From: Deltaproteobacteria bacterium
GTDB taxonomy: Bacteria; Myxococcota_A; Polyangia; Haliangiales; Haliangiaceae
Length of the DNA: 64,000 bases
Assembly: GCA_020630875.1 (NCBI GenBank)
Contig: JAHDIH010000005.1
Coordinates: forward strand, 124,001 to 188,000
Direction of reading: 5' to 3'
Below the pieces are notes generated by a model, which searched no databases, was not told where the DNA came from, and saw only the letters and a program-made list of their open reading frames with translations. The position numbers and the translations under genes were made by a program. How positions within the stretch are numbered: position 1 is the stretch's first letter; the number at the start of each line of letters is the position of its first letter. Shown here piece by piece: positions 27,406 through 37,180 of this stretch.

Positions 27406-28011
27406 ATGACTGGCAAGACAACAGTTCAGGAGCTCGCGGCTGACGCAGCGGCGATGATAGGTGCAGGGGAGGTGGTCTGCTTTCCCACGGAGTCCTTTTA
27501 CGGGCTAGCAATCGATATCGAGAGCGAAGACGCGATTTCTCGTATGAAAACTATCAAAGCACGAGAGGGTAAACCTGTAGCACTTATCGCCAGCGATATT
27601 GCACAGGCAAGGATGGCGGTGAACTTTACGGGCGCCGCCTTACGAGTTGCCGAGCATTTTTGGCCAGGCCCACTAACCCTTGTCGCACCGGCTACGGATT
27701 TGGTGCCATCAATTTGCAAAAATGAAGAAGGGTTGGTCGGTATTAGGGTCTCCACCCACTCGGTTGCTAATGCGATTGCCAGTTTAGTTGGTAAGCCAAT
27801 TACCGCGACTTCTGCCAATCTTAGCGGCAGGCCGCCTTGCGTCACCGTGGCGCAAGTAAAGCAACAGCTCGACGACGCAGTGCGATACGTGGATGGTGGA
27901 GTATTGCAAGGAGGTGCTCCTTCTACGGTAGCAATGATTGACAACGATCGCTTGATTGTTTTACGAGAAGGAGCCATTACGGCGAAACAATTAGGAGACT
28001 TCCATGGCTGA
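27406..28011 (+). CDS. tsaC: L-threonylcarbamoyladenylate synthase (YrdC/Sua5 family)
   Basis: TsaC uses threonine, bicarbonate and ATP to make threonylcarbamoyl-AMP, used to form t6A37 in ANN-decoding tRNAs. The 201-residue length fits the short bacterial (YrdC) type. The YrdC signature is visible: VVCFPTESFYGLAID near 25, the basic KAREGKP near 48, FWPGPLTLV near 85 and ITATSANLSGRPP near 131. The stop overlaps the start of the DUF1015 gene by 8 bases. The alternative is the paralogous YciO, of unknown function. Confidence 0.88.
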   Translation: MTGKTTVQELAADAAAMIGAGEVVCFPTESFYGLAIDIESEDAISRMKTIKAREGKPVALIASDIAQARMAVNFTGAALRVAEHFWPGPLTLVAPATDLVPSICKNEEGLVGIRVSTHSVANAIASLVGKPITATSANLSGRPPCVTVAQVKQQLDDAVRYVDGGVLQGGAPSTVAMIDNDRLIVLREGAITAKQLGDFHG

Positions 28012-29263
28012 AATTCGACCGTTTAAAGGATTTTGTTACACGACGCGCGACGTGACCGATGTATTAGCTCCCCCCTATGATGTAATTGACGATAAAATAC
28101 ACCGGGAGTTAACTGAGAAGTCGGATCACAACTCCGTTCGCTTAATACTTCCTACCGGGGACGACCCATACGAAAATGCCGCGGAGCTTTTGAAACGTTG
28201 GATTGATTCCCGGGTACTGGCAAAGGGCGAAAAGCCTGCGATGTATCGTTACCACCAAGTATTTCAAAGTGCCGGTGTTTCTTGTACGAGAAAAGGTTTC
28301 ATTGCCGAAGTGAAGCTGCATGAGTTTGATGAGCGTGTGATTTTAAGACATGAAAGAACGCTTAAGGGGCCAAAGGAAGACCGGCTCAAGCTTATGAAGG
28401 CCACACGCATGCACTTGTCTCAAATCTTTACGATGTACGAAGATAAGGAAAGAGCAATTGATGCGCTCTTCGCACAGTATGAAACAGCTCCACCTACGTT
28501 TGAGGGAAAAACCGATGATGGCACCCTTCACCGCGTTTGGGTCGTACATGAAGATGACAACACCAGAAAAATCCAAAAGTTGCTCTCAGACAAACGCTTG
28601 TACATAGCCGACGGTCACCATCGTTACGAAACGATGCTGGCGCTTCGCAGATGGCTAAAAGAAACCGGGGCGGCGACTGACAACGTGGACTTCGGAATGA
28701 TGTTTCTCATCGACATGGCAGATCCAGGGTTGGTGGTGCTTCCTACTCACAGGGTGATCCATTCGGTAAAAAACTTTGCATTAGAAGACTCGCTCACGAA
28801 ATTACAAGAATGGTTCGAGATTGAGATGCTACCGCAGCTTGCGGCTGATGCGATTGATGAACTCTTAGAGTCCATCAAGGTTCCATCGTTCATCGTAGCG
28901 GACGGCAGCGGTAGTATGCGTTTGTTAAAGCTCAAAGAAGGGACCGACGTCGCCACTATACTTGGAGTCACTGCTGCGGTAGCGGCGTTAGATGTTGCTG
29001 TGCTTCATGGCTTTGTGTTCGAGAAAACGCTTGGTATTGATAGGAAAGCTCAAGAAGCTCAAAGCAACCTAAAATACATCAAGAGTACTGAAAAAGCTGT
29101 CAAAGCAATTGCTTCCGAAGACGCGCAAGCTGTCTTTTTTATGAAGGCGACACCGACGTCGCAAGTAAAAGCTGTCGCTGATGATGACGATGTGATGCCG
29201 CAAAAATCTACGTTCTACTACCCCAAGATTGCGTCTGGTTTGGTCTATCGTTCAGTGGACTAG
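28004..29263 (+). CDS. DUF1015 family protein
   Basis: A 419-residue cytoplasmic protein with the clear DUF1015 signature: start AEIRPFKGFCY, VLAPPYDVIDD near 24, RHERTLKGPKEDRLKL near 114 and YIADGHHRYETML near 201, where the conserved GHHRYE is thought to form part of an active site. DUF1015 proteins are widespread and often linked to serine/C1 metabolism genes, but I know of no proven reaction. It overlaps the YrdC gene by 8 bases and its stop overlaps by 4 bases with the convergent GGDEF gene. Confidence 0.93.
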   Translation: MAEIRPFKGFCYTTRDVTDVLAPPYDVIDDKIHRELTEKSDHNSVRLILPTGDDPYENAAELLKRWIDSRVLAKGEKPAMYRYHQVFQSAGVSCTRKGFIAEVKLHEFDERVILRHERTLKGPKEDRLKLMKATRMHLSQIFTMYEDKERAIDALFAQYETAPPTFEGKTDDGTLHRVWVVHEDDNTRKIQKLLSDKRLYIADGHHRYETMLALRRWLKETGAATDNVDFGMMFLIDMADPGLVVLPTHRVIHSVKNFALEDSLTKLQEWFEIEMLPQLAADAIDELLESIKVPSFIVADGSGSMRLLKLKEGTDVATILGVTAAVAALDVAVLHGFVFEKTLGIDRKAQEAQSNLKYIKSTEKAVKAIASEDAQAVFFMKATPTSQVKAVADDDDVMPQKSTFYYPKIASGLVYRSVD

Positions 29264-30186
29264 TCATCGAGGTCGCTAGCGGATACGACTTGGTTCTTTC
29301 CTCGCTCTTTGGCTAGGTACAGCGCCCGATCCGCTTTTCCGAATAGAGCACTCGGAGATTGAACTTGCTGTGGATACGTTGCGACTCCTATGGACAGAGT
29401 AGGGGCCACCTTGGCACCGCCCGTGGAGAATTCATGTTCCTCTATTCTTTTGCGGAGTTGATTGCCCATCTCCAAAGCTTTTTCGTGAGGCATGCCCGGG
29501 AAGCACCCTACAAACTCGTCGCCACCAAAACGATGTAGCGTACCAAATTGTCCAAGAACTTCGCGAATAAAGTGGGCGACTCTCGTAATGCAATAGCTGC
29601 CTGCTTCATGTCCATGGTGGTCGTTAATGCTCTTGAGTCCATCCATGTCAAGAACCATCAGGGTCAGCATCGAGTTGTCCATTAGTGCACGTTGGCACGC
29701 AGATCCGTACACTACGTCGTAGTGCCGCCTGCTTCCTAATCCCGTGAGAGGGTCTGTGTAGACAAGGTGCTGTACTTTAGTTTGATACTCAAGGTCGACT
29801 GCATCCGACAGTGAAAATCGGACGACCGTGTCTCCAACAAAAATCTTATCGCCAGTCGAAAGCGGATATTTCGCAGCGACTTCATGAAAGTTGACGACGG
29901 TGCCGTTGGTCGAATTTAGATCCATCAGTACGTAGTGACCGGTTTCTTCATCCACTTCAATGCTGCAGTGTAGTTCAGAGATTCCGTAGTCGGTTAGGGT
30001 TAGTTCAGCATCTTCGCTTCTCCCAATTGTCACTTGGTCATTGCAAACCACCTGGCGACCCAAATCACTATCTGCTCCTTGAACCACTAAGAGTGCTCCC
30101 ATTCTCGTTCCAATGCGAGGAGTCACCGCTTTTAGTTCACGCGTGGTTTCGCCACGCCGTTTTCTTTTGGGTTTGGGCACTTCCAT
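29260..30186 (-). CDS. FHA-domain diguanylate cyclase (GGDEF)
   Basis: This 308-residue cytoplasmic protein joins an FHA domain (residues ~35-120) to a GGDEF domain (~145-305). The FHA core shows VTIGRSEDAELTLTD, ISELHCSI and DLNSTNGT, the phosphothreonine-binding signature. The cyclase has the intact motif RFGGDEF near 222 and the metal-binding VLDMDGLKSIND near 180, so it should make c-di-GMP. There is no RxxD inhibitory site five residues before GGDEF, so product feedback is probably absent. Threonine-phosphorylated partner binding would tie Ser/Thr kinase signalling to c-di-GMP. A PilZ-like protein is encoded at 1.2 kb. Confidence 0.94.
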   Translation of the reverse strand: MEVPKPKRKRRGETTRELKAVTPRIGTRMGALLVVQGADSDLGRQVVCNDQVTIGRSEDAELTLTDYGISELHCSIEVDEETGHYVLMDLNSTNGTVVNFHEVAAKYPLSTGDKIFVGDTVVRFSLSDAVDLEYQTKVQHLVYTDPLTGLGSRRHYDVVYGSACQRALMDNSMLTLMVLDMDGLKSINDHHGHEAGSYCITRVAHFIREVLGQFGTLHRFGGDEFVGCFPGMPHEKALEMGNQLRKRIEEHEFSTGGAKVAPTLSIGVATYPQQVQSPSALFGKADRALYLAKERGKNQVVSASDLDD

Positions 30187-30280
30187 AAATGATAGCGCTA
30201 CCGCATGTACGACATAAAGTGAGTGCGTAAGTTCAGGTGGGATACTTGCACTTCGCTACTGGTTTATGCATTCTTAAACC

Positions 30281-30646
30281 GTGGAAGACCCGCAAAGAAG
30301 TCGAAGAGCAAGAATCGCTCGTCAGTTACCGGTTGTCGTGAGAATTGCACTACTTTGCGTCACTTTGTTCATGATTGTGTTTCTGGCTAAACCATGCAGC
30401 CAAGGGGTGGCGAACTTTGTGGGAAACTTTGACGAAAGTCCTCAAAAACTTCCGGCTACGGAATCTGAGCTCGACCTATCCAATGCGACCGTAATTACAC
30501 CGGACATGAGCGACGAACAAGTCTCTGACGCCATCAAGGAAGCCCGGCGCAAGGCCGCCGAAGTAGGCGCGGAGCGAGTTAAAACCGGCGATGGCGCAAG
30601 CACGGCAGGTTCTGCCGAATCGTCTGCAGTTTCCCCAGATCAATAG
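30281..30646 (+). CDS. Small single-pass membrane protein
   Basis: A 121-residue product from GTG 30281. A basic start (RSRRARIARQ) precedes one transmembrane helix (residues ~18-38, VVVRIALLCVTLFMIVFLA), giving an N-in topology. The rest is a polar periplasmic tail with Pro/Thr/Ala-rich and acidic segments. No family is recognised. Its last 68 bases lie antisense to the 3' end of the nitrilase gene, so the C-terminus of one of the two may be misjudged; the nitrilase end is family-typical. A start at an internal ATG (30371) would destroy the helix. Confidence 0.5.
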   Translation: MEDPQRSRRARIARQLPVVVRIALLCVTLFMIVFLAKPCSQGVANFVGNFDESPQKLPATESELDLSNATVITPDMSDEQVSDAIKEARRKAAEVGAERVKTGDGASTAGSAESSAVSPDQ

Positions 30647-31394
30647 TGGCTACTAATACACCGTTACCGATTGGTAGTTCACCAACGATTTCTCCCCACG
30701 GGTTGATAATCATGCTGTGCCCGTAACTGGTTCTTTTGGCGTGATGCCGTCCCCATTGTCCTGCAGCGAGCACCCAACATTGGTTTTCTATCGCTCTCGC
30801 TCGCAACAGTTCGTGCCAATGAGCGTGCCCCGTGGGGCGGGTAAATGCGGCAGGTACGCAAAGAATCTGCGCGCCAGCTTCCACCAATCCTCGATAAAGC
30901 TCTGGAAACCGGAGATCGTAGCAAATTGACAGGCCAAGCGTGCCAACAGGGCTTTCGCAAGTGACCAGCTCTTGCCCCCCCACGGTTTCTGCGCTCTCGC
31001 ATAACTTTACCTTGCCTGGAATATCGACATCAAAGAGATGTATTTTTCTGTACTTAGCAGTGATCTGACCGTCAGGGGCGACAACGACGAAAGTATTCGC
31101 GCCTTTTTCTTCAGAGACTGACTCAGGGATTCCGCCTGCCAGAATTTGTATATTGCGATTGATGGCAATTCTTTTGAGAGAGCTCATGATTGGCCCGTTT
31201 CCATCAATTAACTCTCTTGCCGCGATCTTCTCTGCCTTATTAAGTGATAGCAGCGGATAAGCTTCGGGCAAAAGCACGGTTTGGGCCCCTTTATCCGCAG
31301 CCTGATGCAGCAAAGATTCCGCTAAGGCTATGTTTTTATGAAGGTTTTCTTCCGATCTGATTTGAACGACCCCTGCGACTGGAATTTGCGGCAT
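30579..31394 (-). CDS. Nitrilase-superfamily carbon-nitrogen hydrolase (Nit-like)
   Basis: A 271-residue cytoplasmic amidase with the Glu-Lys-Cys triad: Glu in LLPEAYP near residue 47, Lys in KYRKIHLFD near 117 and Cys in LSICYDLRFPELYR near 159. The length and these flanking sequences match the Nit1/Nit2 branch, which hydrolyses deaminated glutathione or omega-amidated 2-oxoacids, a metabolite-repair role. The C-terminus LRHRR is typical. The start is ATG 31394; the open frame continues upstream but would cross the rimP leader. It diverges from rimP. Confidence 0.9.
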   Translation of the reverse strand: MPQIPVAGVVQIRSEENLHKNIALAESLLHQAADKGAQTVLLPEAYPLLSLNKAEKIAARELIDGNGPIMSSLKRIAINRNIQILAGGIPESVSEEKGANTFVVVAPDGQITAKYRKIHLFDVDIPGKVKLCESAETVGGQELVTCESPVGTLGLSICYDLRFPELYRGLVEAGAQILCVPAAFTRPTGHAHWHELLRARAIENQCWVLAAGQWGRHHAKRTSYGHSMIINPWGEIVGELPIGNGVLVATIDLGKLQTIRQNLPCLRHRRF

Positions 31395-31439
31395 GGGGGA
31401 GTATCCCCTAGATAGGTGAATTTCCAAAAGAATTTCGAC

Positions 31440-31466
31440 TTGCGACCGGAGTAACGCCGTGATAAT
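31440..31466 (+). promoter_or_regulatory. Candidate promoter of the rimP-nusA run
   Basis: TTGCGA (31440-31445) and GATAAT (31461-31466), preceded by T as a partial extended -10, with a short 15-bp spacer. A start near 31473 would give a leader of about 50 nt that includes the terminator at 31491. Support is weak and rests on position. Confidence 0.3.
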
Positions 31467-31490
31467 TAGAGGCCATACCGAGCAACAGCT

Positions 31491-31516
31491 AGGTGGGCAG
31501 TCGCCCACCTTTTTTT
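31491..31516 (+). terminator. Leader terminator (attenuator) before rimP
   Basis: AGGTGGGC-AGTC-GCCCACCT is a perfect 8-bp stem followed directly by six T, ending 7 bp before the rimP ATG. No plus-strand gene ends just upstream, since the nitrilase gene is on the other strand. It must therefore act on transcripts entering the rimP-nusA run. A comparable premature terminator (rimP-leader) is described upstream of rimP-nusA in enterobacteria. Confidence 0.85.
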
Positions 31517-31523
31517 GTGGAAC

Positions 31524-32027
31524 ATGGCAGCACACACGAGACATAGAGAAAGAGAGCTAATCACTCTCCTAGAGCCTGAAATATCAGGTTTAGGCTACGA
31601 GCTCGTCGAGTTACGGTTTCGCAGAGAGCAATTGGGTATGGTTTTGAGGCTGTTTATTGATGGCAAAGACAAAAATGGCGTAGAAATTGAGGACTGCGAA
31701 CGAGTGTCGAGACATATCGGCCCCGTACTCGACGTCGAGGATCCCATACCATCCGGCTACCGACTCGAAGTGAGCTCACCTGGAATTGATCGTCCACTGA
31801 GAACAAGTCAGCACTTTCAAGACTCTGAGGGCGAGACCGTTAAGGTTACGTTGTTCAAAGCACTTTCAGGTCGTCGCAATTTTTCTGGAGTCGTAGTGGG
31901 AGCGACTGAGCAGCAAGTAGAAGTAAATGTAGACGGTAATGTATTCGCGTTACCGTTGGAAGATGTTGATAAGGCGCAAATCGTCCCAGACTGGTCAAAG
32001 GTCTTAGGTCGAGGAGCGAAGAACTGA
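31524..32027 (+). CDS. rimP: Ribosome maturation factor RimP
   Basis: RimP assists 30S subunit maturation. The 167-residue protein begins [20 protein letters not shown] and shows the family core [36 protein letters not shown] near 47 and the strong signature [14 protein letters not shown] near 83, followed by the C-terminal SH3-like domain. An ATG at 31524 is chosen; a TTG at 31515 falls in the terminator U-run. It leads the rimP-nusA-infB run, 8 bp before nusA. Confidence 0.96.
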   Translation: MAAHTRHRERELITLLEPEISGLGYELVELRFRREQLGMVLRLFIDGKDKNGVEIEDCERVSRHIGPVLDVEDPIPSGYRLEVSSPGIDRPLRTSQHFQDSEGETVKVTLFKALSGRRNFSGVVVGATEQQVEVNVDGNVFALPLEDVDKAQIVPDWSKVLGRGAKN

Positions 32028-32035
32028 GGAATAAA

Positions 32036-33712
32036 ATGGCAGAAGCGAACTTAAATACTGTACTAGAAAACGTTGGTAAGGAAAAAGGGATTGATAGCGA
32101 AGTGCTTGTGGAAGCACTCGAACAAGCCATCCTAACCGCTGCTCGAAAAACTTTCGGACAAGAGCGTGAGTTGGAAGCTCAGTTCAACCCTGAGAGCGGA
32201 AGCGTCGATCTCTTCTTGATCATTACCGTCGTTGCGGAAGAGCCGGTACCTGGTGTGCAAATCTCTTTTGAAGATGCTGTTTCGTTAGGTCTGGTTCCCG
32301 AAGAAGGTCTAGAAGACGAACTGCACGAGTTACTGTTTCAAGTATGGTACCGCTCTGAAGACGCCGATAAAGCGAAAGAGCAGGAAGCAAAGTTTGGCGA
32401 GGTAATGCAGCTCCAAAAGGCGTACAAAAAGTTCGGCCGTATTGCAGCTCAGACCGCCAAGCAGGTTATTTATCAGCGTGTTCGCGAGGCGGAAAGGGAT
32501 AAAGTCTTTGAGAGGTACAAAGATCGAAAAGGCGATATCATTACTGGTACCGTAAGAAGGTTTGAACGCGGTAACGTGATCATCGAGCTTGATGGTGGCG
32601 CAGAAGCAATACTGCCTAGTCGCGAGCAAGTGAGCAGAGAGTCGTACCGGTCAGGGGATACCATCAGAGCTTACGTTAAAGACGTGGATCGAAATGCCCG
32701 CGGGCCGATTGTGATATTGTCCCGGACCCATCGAGGTCTTCTTGAGAAACTGTTCGAAAAAGAAGTTCCAGAAATCGATGAAAAAATTGTTCGGGTAGAA
32801 TCCTCAGCTCGTGAGCCAGGAGCACGAGCCAAGATTGCGGTGTCTTCTAGGGAACGGCAAGTCGACCCCGTTGGTGCTTGCGTTGGTATGAAGGGGGCAA
32901 GAGTTCAGGCGGTGGTGCAGGAGCTTCGGGGCGAAAAGATCGATATCGTCCCTTACGACGATGACCCCGCTAGATTTGTTTGTAACGCAATACAGCCAGC
33001 TCAAGTTTCCCGCGTCATTATTGATGCAGAAGGACATCGTATGGAACTTATCGTTCCTGACGACAAGCTTTCACTTGCAATCGGAAAGAAAGGGCAAAAC
33101 GTCCGTCTTGCTTCGCAACTGACTGGTTGGCGCATCGATATCCATTCCGAGTCGAAGATTGCTGAACTCGAAAACCGAGCCAAGATGCAAATTGCATCGG
33201 TCGGGGGGATTGATGATGAGCTAGCGTCCTTACTGTTTCGTTTCGGTTGGCGTTCCGTCGGTGAATTAGCGAAAGCTAGAGCTGATGAACTCAGCCAGGT
33301 CGAACTCATCGCTACCGAGGACCGGGCCAATGAGATTATTGCAGCAGCTCAATCCTATCTCGATGCTGATGCCAAGCGTCGCGAGGCCGAAAAGGCAGAG
33401 CAAGTGAGAAGGCGTGGCCTCTCCGACGAGGAAAAAATTATGGAGCTTCCGAGCGTAGGTGATGCTCAGCTGAAGCAGTTGTCAGAAGAAGGGATTTCAA
33501 CCATTGATGGGTTGGCGGCTCTGGCAGACGACGATTTAGAGTTCGACAACGAGCTTACTACTCTGCAGGTCGCGACGATGCGATTCGAAGCACGGGTGTG
33601 GCTTGGAACTCTTGGAGATGAAGAAATGCCGCCTACAGAGGAGAGCATTACTGCAATGTTGGCAACCATCGAAGCTGAAAGCGGCGCTGAGGAAACTCAG
33701 CTCGCGGAGTAA
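32036..33712 (+). CDS. nusA: Transcription termination/antitermination factor NusA
   Basis: NusA binds RNA polymerase and RNA and modulates pausing, termination and antitermination. The 558-residue protein has the N-terminal polymerase-binding domain (1-130), an S1 domain near 135-200 ([20 protein letters not shown]), two KH domains (~ 230-345, with [15 protein letters not shown] and [16 protein letters not shown]) and C-terminal helix-hairpin-helix repeats after 370, as in the longer proteobacterial form. The second repeat ends in an acidic tail. In other bacteria NusA acts on attenuators in its own operon leader; the terminator before rimP could be such a target. Confidence 0.97.
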   Translation: MAEANLNTVLENVGKEKGIDSEVLVEALEQAILTAARKTFGQERELEAQFNPESGSVDLFLIITVVAEEPVPGVQISFEDAVSLGLVPEEGLEDELHELLFQVWYRSEDADKAKEQEAKFGEVMQLQKAYKKFGRIAAQTAKQVIYQRVREAERDKVFERYKDRKGDIITGTVRRFERGNVIIELDGGAEAILPSREQVSRESYRSGDTIRAYVKDVDRNARGPIVILSRTHRGLLEKLFEKEVPEIDEKIVRVESSAREPGARAKIAVSSRERQVDPVGACVGMKGARVQAVVQELRGEKIDIVPYDDDPARFVCNAIQPAQVSRVIIDAEGHRMELIVPDDKLSLAIGKKGQNVRLASQLTGWRIDIHSESKIAELENRAKMQIASVGGIDDELASLLFRFGWRSVGELAKARADELSQVELIATEDRANEIIAAAQSYLDADAKRREAEKAEQVRRRGLSDEEKIMELPSVGDAQLKQLSEEGISTIDGLAALADDDLEFDNELTTLQVATMRFEARVWLGTLGDEEMPPTEESITAMLATIEAESGAEETQLAE

Positions 33713-33740
33713 CGTGTGACTTTGGGTAGAGGAGGAAGAC

Positions 33741-36494
33741 ATGACTGGAAAAGTAAGAGTATACGAAGTCGCAAAACAACTAGGAATTCCAAACAAGGAG
33801 TTGATCGGTAAGATCAAGTCTCTTGGGATTACCATTAACAATCATATGTCGACTCTCGACAACGCCCAAGCTGAGACTGTGCTCAAAGCGTTTGGTTCCG
33901 GCGGGAGTATGCCCGCTTCTACGAGCGGAGCTGGAACCGTAGTACGGCGTCGAAAACAAGGGGCCGCGGGTTCAGGTGTGGTCGTTCGGCGCAGGAAAAA
34001 GGCGATAGTTGTTGATGACACACCTGCCGAGTCGAAAGAGTCTGTGGTGGTCAAAGAGGCTACGCCAACGACCGAAGTAGCAACGGCATCGGCACCGCCT
34101 GCTGACGTTGTTACCCCTTCCATCAGTGAACCGGCAGAAGTTGCAGCAGAAGTTGCAGCAGAAAAGGTTAAGACGATAATCGTCGAGGATGTGCAAATCA
34201 GTCCAGCTCCGCCTCCGGCTCCAGAAGTGGTTCCAGAGAAAGTTAAAGCTGAGCCAGCGAAGCCGTTGGTGCTTACGGGTCCAGCCGTAGTTGATCTCCC
34301 TGGGTTGAAACCGGTTAATCCGTTGAGTTCAACGCCACGGGTACGAAAAGTAGAACCAATCGTTCGGCAGAAAGCCGAGGATGTTGGCAAAACCGCACGT
34401 AGTCGTTTTGAAGAAGAGTTGGAGCGTGCGAGAAGCCGTGCCGAAGCGACCGCCGTGGAAAAAGCGGAGAAAGCTGAAAAAGCCGCTAAGGAGACAGAAG
34501 AAGTCAAGCCCGACGCGAGTGCGGAGGGGAACTCTGGCCGTCCTCAAGTGGGAACGGTTATCAATCTTCCAAACCAACGGATTCGGATTGCAGAGCGCAA
34601 AAAGATTACCGCTAAGCAAAACCTTAGAAATCGTTACCAACGACCAAACAAACGACCCGTTCGTCGTGGCAAGCATCGTAAAGGACAACAAACGGGAGGC
34701 GGTAAGCAAACCCAGATTACGACGCCCGCAGAACACAAACGGGTCATCCGTATGGAAGAGACCATTGCTATCTCTGAACTGGCTAAATCCATGGGGATTA
34801 AGGCTAGCGAAGTTTTGAAGAAACTTTGGGGCATGGGAATGGTCGGCGTAAATATCAACGCAACCATCGACCACGACACAGCCCAACTACTGGCGAGCGA
34901 GTTCGGGTATGAAGTGCAAAACGTGGCATTCCAAGAAAGTACTGCTTTCGAAAAAGAAGACGACAAACCTGAGGACCTAGAAACCAGGGCGCCTGTCGTA
35001 ACCATCATGGGACACGTGGACCATGGAAAGACGTCGCTGCTCGACAAGATTCGTACCGCAAAAGTAGCAAGTGGTGAGTCCGGTGGAATTACCCAGCACG
35101 TTGCCGCATATAAAGTCGATGCAGGTGATAAGTACGGCGACATTGTCTTTATGGATACTCCTGGTCACGAGGCATTCACCGAAATGCGTGCACGTGGAGC
35201 GCAAGCGACAGACATTGTAGTGTTGGTCGTCGCAGCGAATGATGGCGTGATGCCGCAGACCGTAGAAGCTTTGAACCATGCCAAGGATGCAAAAGTTCAG
35301 ATCATCGTTGCGGTAAACAAGTGCGATTTGCCCGAAGCACAACCGGAAGTCGCCAGACAACAACTAGCGGAACACGGACTGATTCCGGAAGAGTGGGGTG
35401 GAGATACGATGTACCTCGACGTCTCCGCGAAAACCGGCGAAGGTATCGATAAGCTTCTGGAGTCAATTACGTTGACAGCGGAGGTTGCAGAACTAAAAGC
35501 CAATGCTGAAAAGTCAGCGCTAGGGCTTGTGATTGAAGCCAAGCTTGATAGAAACCGTGGACCAATGGCGTCCATTCTGATTCAAGAAGGTACGTTGCGA
35601 AAAGGTGATGTAGTAGTCGCTGGTAACTACTACGGTAAAGTACGCGCGATGCTTAACGACCGAGGCGAACAAGTCGAAGTTGCAGGTCCATCCACGCCGG
35701 TAGAACTTCTCGGGCTTGACGGCGTTCCTTTGGCCGGCGAGCAGGTTAACGTTGCAGACGATGAGAAAACCGCGAAGATCGTTGTAGAGCATCGAAGGCT
35801 GTCGACTAGAAGACGCGAGCTTGCTTCTTCATCGAAGGTCTCTCTGGAGAACTTAATGGAGCGCATCAAGGAAGGCGCCTCGCTTGAGCTTAAGGTGGTG
35901 TTGAAAGCTGACGTGCAGGGGTCCTCTGAGGCACTGAAACAGTCACTTGTAAAGCAATCGACTGATAAGGTATCCGTTAATGTTATCTCCGCAGGCGTAG
36001 GAGGCATCACGGAAAGTGACGTCAACCTCGCCAAAGCAGGTGGGGCGATTATTATTGGTTTCCACGTAAGACCAGCTGGGAAGGCTGCACAAGTCGCGGA
36101 ACGAGAAGACGTTGAAATCAAGTTGTACAATGTTATCTACGAAGCCGTAGAGGATGTTCGTGATGCAATGGCCGGACTACTTGCGCCAATACGACGCGAA
36201 GTAGAAGCTGGTGCTGCGGAAGTTCGCGACACCTTTACCATCCCAAGAAGAGGCGTTGTTGCTGGGTGTATGGTCACCCATGGAACAATCAGTCGAAAGG
36301 CTCACCTTCGTGTGGTTCGTGACTCTGTGCAGATTTTCGAAGGGAAAATCGACAGTCTCAAACGATTCAAAGATGATGCCGCCGAGGTATCTCACGGTTA
36401 CGAGTGCGGTATCATGATTGCTGGGTTTAACGATCTTACGGTAGGCGATGTCATTGAGGCATACGATATCGTAGAAGAACGCGCTCAGCTGTAG
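33741..36494 (+). CDS. infB: Translation initiation factor IF-2
   Basis: IF-2 is the GTPase that delivers initiator fMet-tRNA to the 30S subunit. The 917-residue protein has an IF2-N domain at the start ([24 protein letters not shown]), a long Lys/Ala/Glu/Pro-rich linker, a second IF2-N domain near 335-385, the G domain with GHVDHGKTS near 423 (G1), DTPGHEAF (G3) and NKCD (G4), and C-terminal domains II-IV. GGAGG lies 8 bases before the ATG. Its linker length is within the range of large delta-type IF-2 proteins. Confidence 0.98.
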   Translation: MTGKVRVYEVAKQLGIPNKELIGKIKSLGITINNHMSTLDNAQAETVLKAFGSGGSMPASTSGAGTVVRRRKQGAAGSGVVVRRRKKAIVVDDTPAESKESVVVKEATPTTEVATASAPPADVVTPSISEPAEVAAEVAAEKVKTIIVEDVQISPAPPPAPEVVPEKVKAEPAKPLVLTGPAVVDLPGLKPVNPLSSTPRVRKVEPIVRQKAEDVGKTARSRFEEELERARSRAEATAVEKAEKAEKAAKETEEVKPDASAEGNSGRPQVGTVINLPNQRIRIAERKKITAKQNLRNRYQRPNKRPVRRGKHRKGQQTGGGKQTQITTPAEHKRVIRMEETIAISELAKSMGIKASEVLKKLWGMGMVGVNINATIDHDTAQLLASEFGYEVQNVAFQESTAFEKEDDKPEDLETRAPVVTIMGHVDHGKTSLLDKIRTAKVASGESGGITQHVAAYKVDAGDKYGDIVFMDTPGHEAFTEMRARGAQATDIVVLVVAANDGVMPQTVEALNHAKDAKVQIIVAVNKCDLPEAQPEVARQQLAEHGLIPEEWGGDTMYLDVSAKTGEGIDKLLESITLTAEVAELKANAEKSALGLVIEAKLDRNRGPMASILIQEGTLRKGDVVVAGNYYGKVRAMLNDRGEQVEVAGPSTPVELLGLDGVPLAGEQVNVADDEKTAKIVVEHRRLSTRRRELASSSKVSLENLMERIKEGASLELKVVLKADVQGSSEALKQSLVKQSTDKVSVNVISAGVGGITESDVNLAKAGGAIIIGFHVRPAGKAAQVAEREDVEIKLYNVIYEAVEDVRDAMAGLLAPIRREVEAGAAEVRDTFTIPRRGVVAGCMVTHGTISRKAHLRVVRDSVQIFEGKIDSLKRFKDDAAEVSHGYECGIMIAGFNDLTVGDVIEAYDIVEERAQL

Positions 36495-36498
36495 AGCT

Positions 36499-36840
36499 AT
36501 GGTCGTAGGATACTTTTGTTGCCGCGTGCGGACTGCTTTTGCGAAATCTCTCAAAGAGAAGCGAGGGCACGTCCGTCGTGGGCTGGCGAAGTCTAAAGAG
36601 AGCACGGTTCGTGAGGTTGGAGATCATGACAGCTTGGACTTTGCTGTTTTAGGAGCTGCAACGGTTAGCACCGATCAAACTACAGCTCGTCGTTCACTGC
36701 AGTCTGTATTGTCTCTTCTGGCGCGAGAGTTCGATATCGTCAGCTCGCGGTTAGACACATTTTCGATGGGGGCTCTTCCTGCCGCTCATCTTGATGGTTT
36801 TGTTCCCACCGAATGGCAGGAGATAATTGATGACAACTAG
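36499..36840 (+). CDS. DUF503 (YlxP-like) protein
   Basis: This 113-residue protein fits DUF503/YlxP: start MVVGYFCCRVRTAFAKSLKEKRGHVRR and the central VREVGDHDSLDFAVLGAATVSTD, with a ferredoxin-like alternation. Genes of this family are commonly found between infB and rbfA and are suspected to act in ribosome assembly, without a proven function. It starts 4 bp after infB and overlaps rbfA by 11 bases. Confidence 0.9.
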   Translation: MVVGYFCCRVRTAFAKSLKEKRGHVRRGLAKSKESTVREVGDHDSLDFAVLGAATVSTDQTTARRSLQSVLSLLAREFDIVSSRLDTFSMGALPAAHLDGFVPTEWQEIIDDN

Positions 36841-37180
36841 CGGGAGCCCCAGGGTGGCGCAGGCAATTCATCAGTCGCTGGCGGTACTAATCAGGCAAGA
36901 GTTACGTGACCCTGTATTTGAGAAAGTGATGTGTACGGTTACTAACGTTCACGTAAATCGAGATGGCAGCGTCGCCAATGTATACGTTTCGCTTTTTGGT
37001 GGTAGCGAGCAGGAAGATAAGTTGGCGATTGGTCGCTTAAAAAAAGCGGCCGGGTTTCTTCGCGGGCCACTAGCAAGAAAGTGTGGGTTACGACGAGCTC
37101 CAGAGCTTCGGTTCTTTCACGATCGAAGCGAAGAGATGCGAAGTACGCTACGCGAAATCAATGAGCAAGATGACTCATAA
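36830..37180 (+). CDS. rbfA: Ribosome-binding factor A
   Basis: RbfA is a cold-shock 30S maturation factor acting on helix 1 of 16S rRNA. The 116-residue product from ATG 36830 (AGGAG 7 bases ahead) has the KH-like pattern RVAQAIHQSLAVLIRQELRDP, VTNVHVNRDGSVANVYVSLFG and RAPELRFFHDRS, with the last motif highly typical. It overlaps the DUF503 gene upstream and the start of truB downstream, indicating translational coupling. Confidence 0.95.
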   Translation: MTTSGSPRVAQAIHQSLAVLIRQELRDPVFEKVMCTVTNVHVNRDGSVANVYVSLFGGSEQEDKLAIGRLKKAAGFLRGPLARKCGLRRAPELRFFHDRSEEMRSTLREINEQDDS

